Shown one piece after another: positions 59,201 to 64,000 of a stretch of DNA of 64,000 bases. The position numbers were made by a program, and so were the translations under genes. The first letter of the stretch is position 1, and the number at the start of each line of letters is the position of its first letter. The notes below the pieces were generated by a model. The model was not told the DNA's origin, did not search any database, and saw only the letters and a program-made list of their open reading frames with translations. This DNA is from Ravibacter arvi (GTDB lineage: Bacteria > Bacteroidota > Bacteroidia > Cytophagales > Spirosomataceae), in the NCBI RefSeq assembly GCF_039540405.1, contig NZ_BAABEY010000016.1, forward strand, positions 1 through 64,000. Direction: 5' to 3'.

Positions 59201-60286
59201 GTGCCTTATACATTATTCGTTTTCGCTGTCATGGTGCCCGCATTTGTAATTGTGGGTGTTTACCTGGAGAGAAAAGTTTCTGCTTTTATCCAGGACCGGA
59301 TGGGTCCTATGGAAGTCGGGAAATGGGGGCTGCTGCAATTGTTCGCCGATTTAATCAAGCTGATTTTAAAAGAGGACATCGTCCCGAAAGCAGCCGATAG
59401 AAAGCTTTTTTTACTCGCTCCTTTTGTTATTTTCTGTTCGGTTTTCGCCGGGTTTGCGGTATTGCCCCTGGCGCCTGATCTGCGCGGCTCTACCGCGTCA
59501 GTCGGTGTCTTCTTCCTTCTGACGATTATAGCAGTCGACGTGCTCGGGATATTGATGGCGGGCTGGGGGTCAAACAACAAGTACTCGTTAATAGGCGCCA
59601 TCCGCGCGGTTTCGCAGATGATCTCCTATGAAATCCCGATGACGCTGTCGGTTTTATGTGTCGTCATGTTTTGCCAGTCGCTTGATTTGCAGGCCATCAG
59701 TTTCATGCAGGGAATTTATACCGCCGAGCCTAACTACCTGTTCGGGGTTAAGGATCTTGGAATAGACGTCACGGAAGTAGGTGGTTTCCTGACCTGGAAT
59801 ATCTTCAGAAGCCCATTTCTTTTCCTGGCGTATATCGTATTTTTCATCGCCTCCCTTGCGGAATGTAACCGCGCACCATTTGATATCCCGGAAGGTGAAT
59901 CGGAATTGGTAGGCGGTTTTCAGACGGAATATTCCGGTATGCGCTATGCAGTTTTAATGCTGGCGGAATACGGTATGATGTTGCTGGTATCGCTTCTGGG
60001 GGCAATTTTGTTTTTGGGAAGCTGGAACACTCCGCTTCCGAATATCGGGCCGCTGAAACTGGCCGATTGGACCAGCGGAACACCCGGCACGTTGGCGGGC
60101 TATGTAACCGGTATAGGCTGGCTGCTTCTGAAAGCACTCCTTGCCGTGATCGTCCAAATGTGGGCCCGGTGGACCTTGCCGAGGTTGCGCGTGGACCAGC
60201 TGATTTATCTCGGCTGGAAGGTCCTGACGCCGGTCGGGCTGGTTTTGTTTTTTATTACCGGGATATGGCGGCTTTTGGCAGTTTAA
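59201..60286 (+). CDS. nuoH: NADH-quinone oxidoreductase subunit H
   Basis: Membrane subunit at the quinone-binding interface of complex I. The 361-residue protein has LERKVSAFIQDRMGP (22-36), GAIRAVSQMISYEIP and the quinone-chamber loop AECNRAPFDIPEGESELVGGFQTEYSGMRYA, all diagnostic. The N-terminus (MPYTLFVFAVMVPAFVIVG) gives the expected first helix, so it is complete although it starts with GTG at 59201, just after an in-frame stop. Its position is unusual: normally between nuoG and nuoI, here it follows nuoN. Confidence 0.96.
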   Translation: MPYTLFVFAVMVPAFVIVGVYLERKVSAFIQDRMGPMEVGKWGLLQLFADLIKLILKEDIVPKAADRKLFLLAPFVIFCSVFAGFAVLPLAPDLRGSTASVGVFFLLTIIAVDVLGILMAGWGSNNKYSLIGAIRAVSQMISYEIPMTLSVLCVVMFCQSLDLQAISFMQGIYTAEPNYLFGVKDLGIDVTEVGGFLTWNIFRSPFLFLAYIVFFIASLAECNRAPFDIPEGESELVGGFQTEYSGMRYAVLMLAEYGMMLLVSLLGAILFLGSWNTPLPNIGPLKLADWTSGTPGTLAGYVTGIGWLLLKALLAVIVQMWARWTLPRLRVDQLIYLGWKVLTPVGLVLFFITGIWRLLAV

Positions 60287-60332
60287 GGTCGAAAGTTTAT
60301 TCCAAATGTTCTTCAAGTTTAGATCCGAATCA

Positions 60333-61373
60333 ATGAACTCAGGCATATTAGGCAAAACGGGCGTATTACTGGTAAACCTCGGGACCCCGGATTCGACAAG
60401 CGTCCCCGACGTCCGCAAATACCTGCGGCAATTCCTGATGGACCGTCGGGTAATCGATATCCCCTTTTTGTCGCGGTGGTTTCTGGTGAATTGTATCATC
60501 GCGCCGTTCCGGGCTCCCAAATCCGCTGCGGTATACAAGAAAGTGTGGCTTGCCGAAGGCTCACCGCTGAAAGTATACGGCCTGGCGGTTGAAAAATTGT
60601 TACAGGAAAAGCTAGGCGGGCAATACGTGGTAAAGCTGGGAATGCGTTATCAGAACCCTTCTATCGAGAGCGCATTATCGGCTTTCGCCGGGCGCGCTGA
60701 TATTGGCCGTATCATAGTGATCCCCTTTTTCCCGCAGTATGCCTCGGCGACTACGGGGTCCGTACACGAAGAGGTAATGCGGATAGTCAACCAATGGCAG
60801 ATTATACCGGATATCAGGTTCGTTAACAGCTTCTACGACCACCCGGGAGTGATCCGGGGCTTCGCGGATTCGGCGCAGCCCTTTCTGACCCGCGACCGCT
60901 ACGAGCACTTTGTATTCAGTTACCACGGCCTGCCGGAAAGACAGTTGACAAAAGCCTATGTCGGCGGGCACGACTGCGAAAAAGCCGGATGCAGGAAGGC
61001 CATCACCGCAGAAAACCAGCATTGTTACCTGGCGCAAAGCTATGCCACTACCCGGGCACTGGTGAGGGAGCTGAATTTGAAGGAAGAAAGCGTGACCACC
61101 TGCTTTCAGTCGCGGTTGGGAAAAGACCCGTGGATTCAGCCCTACACCGAGGATGTTGTCAAAGCGCTTGCAAAGAATGGCGTGAAGTCCGTTCTCGCAT
61201 TTTCCCCGGCATTTGTAGCGGATTGCCTGGAAACTACCGAGGAAGTAGGAGAGGAGTATAAAGAATTGTTCCTCGAAAACGGCGGCGAGCGCTGGGACCT
61301 CGTACCGAGCCTGAACGACAAGCCGATCTGGATTGAAACTTTAGCGGATCTGGTAAGACGTTCGGAAACCTAA
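60333..61373 (+). CDS. hemH: Ferrochelatase
   Basis: Inserts Fe2+ into protoporphyrin IX (or coproporphyrin III) in the last steps of haem synthesis. The 346-residue protein has VLLVNLGTPDS (11-21), PFFPQYASATTGS, the catalytic His198 in FSYHGLPERQ, and the acidic SPAFVADCLETTEE (Glu300). An insert carries CEKAGC and HCY (Cys215, Cys220, Cys231), with Cys257 close by, which could bind a metal or cluster. I start it at ATG 60333 (MNSGILGKTG); ATG 60306 is an in-frame alternative. It is 46 bp after nuoH and 11 bp before the FMN reductase gene, so the three are probably co-transcribed. Confidence 0.95.
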   Translation: MNSGILGKTGVLLVNLGTPDSTSVPDVRKYLRQFLMDRRVIDIPFLSRWFLVNCIIAPFRAPKSAAVYKKVWLAEGSPLKVYGLAVEKLLQEKLGGQYVVKLGMRYQNPSIESALSAFAGRADIGRIIVIPFFPQYASATTGSVHEEVMRIVNQWQIIPDIRFVNSFYDHPGVIRGFADSAQPFLTRDRYEHFVFSYHGLPERQLTKAYVGGHDCEKAGCRKAITAENQHCYLAQSYATTRALVRELNLKEESVTTCFQSRLGKDPWIQPYTEDVVKALAKNGVKSVLAFSPAFVADCLETTEEVGEEYKELFLENGGERWDLVPSLNDKPIWIETLADLVRRSET

Positions 61374-61384
61374 AAAGCAGAAAA

Positions 61385-61969
61385 ATGAAAATTGCAGTCA
61401 TTTGTACTTCTCCAAGGAAAGGAAGCAATTCCCTGAAGGTGGCGAAATTCCTGTCGGGTATCGCCGCCGATGTCGATGGAAACGAGGTGTCGCTGGTGGA
61501 CTTCGAAGATGCGGACATTCCCCTCGTCGGCAGGGGAGATTTGGACCCATCGAACCTTACCGTATTTCAGCAACGACTGATCACCACCTGGGCACAGGCG
61601 GAATTGGTGGTGTTTGTTGTCCCGGAATATAATTGGATGACCGGCGGCGAGCTGATCAATGCTTACCACCAACTGGGAAGCAGGCATTTTCATACTTTGT
61701 TTAACGACCGGGTTTTTGCTTTTGCCGGGGTGTCAAATGGCAAAGGCGGCCGATTGCCCTGTATTGAAATGAGTACCATGCTGGGTAAAATTATTAATGT
61801 CCTGAACGGCGATTCGGTTATTTCGCCAAAAATTTTCGAGTCCCAGTATACCCAGGACGTGTTGGACGAAAACGGGGTCTCGAAAGGTGATGCTTCTTAC
61901 GAGCGGGCGGCAGCCGGATTCCTTTCTTATGCGCAAGCCGCTGCAGCCAGGTGGCAGCGCGGAAAATAG
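61385..61969 (+). CDS. NAD(P)H-dependent FMN reductase
   Basis: A flavodoxin-fold reductase that reduces FMN, quinones or azo compounds. The 194-residue protein has the FMN phosphate loop CTSPRKGSNS (7-16), VVPEYNWMTGG (78-88) and FAGVSNGKGG (111-120), as in the NADPH-dependent FMN reductase family. No iron or copper site is evident. It starts at ATG 61385, 11 bp after hemH. Confidence 0.9.
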   Translation: MKIAVICTSPRKGSNSLKVAKFLSGIAADVDGNEVSLVDFEDADIPLVGRGDLDPSNLTVFQQRLITTWAQAELVVFVVPEYNWMTGGELINAYHQLGSRHFHTLFNDRVFAFAGVSNGKGGRLPCIEMSTMLGKIINVLNGDSVISPKIFESQYTQDVLDENGVSKGDASYERAAAGFLSYAQAAAARWQRGK

Positions 61970-61991
61970 CACGAGCTGTTTTCAGGGGGCT

Positions 61992-62720
61992 TTATGACCG
62001 GCCGTGCGCTTCGGTTTGCGCAGGAGAGTTCGGCTGTAATGATTTCTCGTGACGACCGAGTCTGATTGCGCCCAGGTACATAATATAGGCGGCTATTGCC
62101 AAAAGAACATGGCTCAGGTCGATATAATTAAACCACTGATGTAAGGAAATGTGCCGTGTGAAAACCACCGATGCTACAGCGGTGATGACGACTGCGCCCA
62201 ACACAATAAGACTGCCCCTGTCGCGGGTTCTGTAAAAGACATACCCGTGAAACCCGACCACATTGACTATCAATCCGTAGGCGTTGTGGTATTCCACCCA
62301 CCTGAAATCGAGGGTTGCTATGGTAATAACCAGAATGGCAACCATTTCGACAATATTGAGCGCCAGGAAAAAGCGTGCTATTCCGGGCCGGATCAGGCCC
62401 CGCGCATGCGAAATGGCTGCACGTTCAACGAGCGATACGGACACGATGCCGACCAGCCAGCCCGGAAGTTTCCAGGCGAAGCTGAACGCGTACAAAAAGC
62501 CGTGCCCGATCAACCCGCCCAGTGTGGTAGCGACTGCGACCAGGAGGAAGTAGTTCCTGAAATGTACCTGCGCGCGGGAATGCAGGTATTTCCGCCCCAT
62601 TTGTACATAGGCATAACCGCAAACCAGCGCTACCGCCAGATCGGTGACGGTGGCCACGGGTTCGTCGATTCTTAAGCCAAACGGGAAAATTGAAGGCTGG
62701 GACGCAACGGGTTTTAGCAT
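61992..62720 (-). CDS. Seven-helix membrane protein of unknown function
   Basis: A 242-residue integral membrane protein with about seven hydrophobic segments. Polar residues sit at helix edges: His78 (GLIGHGFLYAF), His144 (VEYHNAYG), His197 (ISLHQWFNYIDLSHVLLAI), Asp203 and His206. This His/Asp pattern recalls the CREST superfamily of membrane hydrolases (ceramidases, PAQR), but I cannot confirm the Ser-Asp-His core. It starts at ATG 62720 and is convergent with the FMN reductase gene. Confidence 0.82.
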   Translation of the reverse strand: MLKPVASQPSIFPFGLRIDEPVATVTDLAVALVCGYAYVQMGRKYLHSRAQVHFRNYFLLVAVATTLGGLIGHGFLYAFSFAWKLPGWLVGIVSVSLVERAAISHARGLIRPGIARFFLALNIVEMVAILVITIATLDFRWVEYHNAYGLIVNVVGFHGYVFYRTRDRGSLIVLGAVVITAVASVVFTRHISLHQWFNYIDLSHVLLAIAAYIMYLGAIRLGRHEKSLQPNSPAQTEAHGRS

Positions 62721-63006
62721 ACGGGCTTTTAAGTTCGTCTTTCTTTACTAAGTACAATATCCCTTGTTTTTTTAATGTTTTGCAATGTTTTTTCCGACAT
62801 AAATTGTTTTTTTGTGCAAACGAAGGCCCTTATAGCCTTGTATACGCCGGAAAAATAATTGTAAGCGTCAGCTGTCTGAGATCGGAAATCGGAAATCAGG
62901 GATCGGAAAGCTGAAGCGTGTGAACGGGAATCAGTGTAGCGAGCGGCTTACACGACGCGGCTAATGCAGCGCAGCCGATTTCTGATTTCCGACATCTCTT
63001 TACCCT
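62721..63006. other. Divergent intergenic region membrane protein / porin
   Basis: A 286-bp AT-rich spacer. Its right half is the ATCGGAA inverted repeat listed next. No consensus promoter was found on either strand. Confidence 0.5.
62879..62998. repeat. ATCGGAA-type inverted repeat before the porin gene
   Basis: The left arm (62879-62908) contains ATCGGAAATCGGAAATC and GATCGGA; the right arm (62973-62998) reads GCCGATTTCTGATTTCCGAC. The 64-bp loop itself has a near-palindrome, GTGTAGC...GGCTTACAC. It ends nine bases before the porin ATG. Confidence 0.8.
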
Positions 63007-64000
63007 ATGAAATATTTGCTCACAACAGGGATGCTGTGCCTGCCATTCTTTTTATTTTCCCAGACGGCAGCAAAAAATGTTCCGGACGAAATCCCGGCAA
63101 AGTCTTTTTTCAACAAAGATCTCCGCATTAATCTGAACGAATCGGGAAGCCAGTATTTCAGATTCGTGTTTCTTAACCAAACGTGGGTGCGGCTCAACGA
63201 AAGCAATCCGGGCACTACTGTATTCGGAAATCCCAAAAATCAGACACTGGATTTCGGACTAAGAAGAACCCGCATCCAGATGTACGGACAGGTTACCGAC
63301 CGGGTCTTTCTTTACATGCAATTCGGGATGAACAATTTTAACCGGACAGCCGCCTACCAGGCCAATGCGCCGGCCGGAATTACCCAGAACCGGAAAATTG
63401 CGGCTTTTTTTCACGATGCGGTCGGTGAATATGACTTGTGGCGGAGAGGGGAGCAATTCGTTAGGATCGGAGGCGGGCTGACGGTAGTCAACGGGCTATC
63501 AAGGTTCAGTCAACCCAGTGTAGGTTCTATTATGACTACGGACGTGCCGGTTTTTGCGCAGGCAACAGTGGATCAGATCGATCAGTTCGACAGGAAATTA
63601 AGTATTTACTCCCGCGGTCAGGTGGGTAAATTCAACTACCGGGTGGGCGTGGCCGACATGTTCCCGATAGAAACCAACGGCGCGGCTACGGCGGGGATAA
63701 GCGAACATTCGGTTTTTACGAGCAGTCGCCTCGCCAAATCTTTTCAAGGTATGCTGATTTATAATTTCTGGGACACGGAAGACAATACCACGCCTGGATA
63801 CATGACGGGGACTTACCTGGGAAAGCGGCGGGTGCTGAACCTGGAAGCCGGCGTAATCAGCCAAAAGAATGCCACCTGGCGGAAAGCAGGCGCGGACACA
63901 GTTTATCATGATATGTTGCTGTGGTCGGTAGCTGCGTTTTTGGATAAACCGATCCGGGAGAGTAACGGGGCAGCTTTATCGGCCTATTTTGGATATTATG
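63007..64000 (+). CDS. Porin-like outer membrane beta-barrel protein (partial, runs off the window)
   Basis: Begins at ATG 63007 with a signal peptide (MKYLLTTGMLCLPFFLFSQ) and stays open for 331 codons to the last base. The mature part is a regular series of amphipathic beta strands with aromatic girdles (YFRFVFLNQTWVRL, RRTRIQMYGQVTDRVFLYMQFGMN, FVRIGGGLTVVNGLSRF, FNYRVGVADMFP). This resembles phosphate-selective porin O/P-type proteins of Bacteroidota. The C-terminus is missing because of the window edge, not a truncation. The substrate is unknown. Confidence 0.85.
   Translation, partial: MKYLLTTGMLCLPFFLFSQTAAKNVPDEIPAKSFFNKDLRINLNESGSQYFRFVFLNQTWVRLNESNPGTTVFGNPKNQTLDFGLRRTRIQMYGQVTDRVFLYMQFGMNNFNRTAAYQANAPAGITQNRKIAAFFHDAVGEYDLWRRGEQFVRIGGGLTVVNGLSRFSQPSVGSIMTTDVPVFAQATVDQIDQFDRKLSIYSRGQVGKFNYRVGVADMFPIETNGAATAGISEHSVFTSSRLAKSFQGMLIYNFWDTEDNTTPGYMTGTYLGKRRVLNLEAGVISQKNATWRKAGADTVYHDMLLWSVAAFLDKPIRESNGAALSAYFGYY

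Noticed and set aside
59140..59400. Short plus-strand frame overlapping the start of nuoH
   Set aside because: It is another frame of nuoH; nuoH itself shows a complete first helix from the GTG at 59201.

Overview
The window looks like an ordinary chromosomal segment of a Bacteroidota bacterium of the order Cytophagales, close to Dyadobacter or other Spirosomataceae. The genus is inference; the phylum is well supported. Evidence: upstream regions repeatedly carry the Bacteroidota -7 element TAnnTTTG rather than a TATAAT box, Shine-Dalgarno sites are mostly weak, lipoproteins are frequent, and the gene families (CarboxypepD_reg-type TonB-dependent receptor, short MenE, PPK2, Peptidase_Mx, RPA_C zinc-ribbon protein) are typical of that group. 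I see no rRNA, tRNA, CRISPR array, prophage, insertion sequence or integrase.

Layout. 0.2-12.4 kb: aconitase, then topA - sirtuin - folD on the plus strand, an aldehyde dehydrogenase, an HTH regulator with an S24-like tail, and a tightly coupled minus-strand operon (cystathionine gamma-synthase-type enzyme, MenE-like ligase, unknown protein). 12.5-22.8 kb: an unknown duplicated-domain lipoprotein overlapping a gene with a class II terpene-cyclase-like DxDD motif, then mazG, clpX, uvrA, queG, grpE and dnaJ. 22.8-28.8 kb: a tripartite RND efflux operon (TolC, adaptor, permease) read leftwards. 28.8-42.3 kb: arginine decarboxylase, a 42-residue lipoprotein, a HAD phosphatase, a GMC oxidoreductase with its gluconate-dehydrogenase-subunit-3 partner, an S9 peptidase, nrnA, an FKBP, rdgB-ppk2, a coiled-coil membrane protein and a YfcE-type phosphoesterase. 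42.5-53.7 kb: a TonB-dependent receptor with a Fur-box-like site, a quinone oxidoreductase, an M20 amidohydrolase, an RPA_C protein with pgeF, a zinc metallopeptidase, a CBM9-like protein, a double-domain esterase and a DEDDh exonuclease. 53.7-64 kb: nuoK-L-M-N, then nuoH separated by an array of direct repeats, hemH, an FMN reductase, a membrane protein and the first part of a porin-like protein that runs off the end.

Most genes are housekeeping: respiration, haem, folate, repair, chaperones and proteolysis. What stands out is (i) the DxDD protein and its coupled lipoprotein, (ii) three helically phased repeats in front of the displaced nuoH, (iii) several families of intergenic hairpin repeats built from ATCGGAA-like and GAGGTTT-like units, and (iv) enzymes that appear to lack a usual metal site (sirtuin, GmhB-like HAD).

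Starts were chosen by family N-termini, signal peptides and ATG preference. Several genes have long in-frame extensions that read through repeat DNA and were trimmed. All family names come from motif recognition by eye, not database searches.
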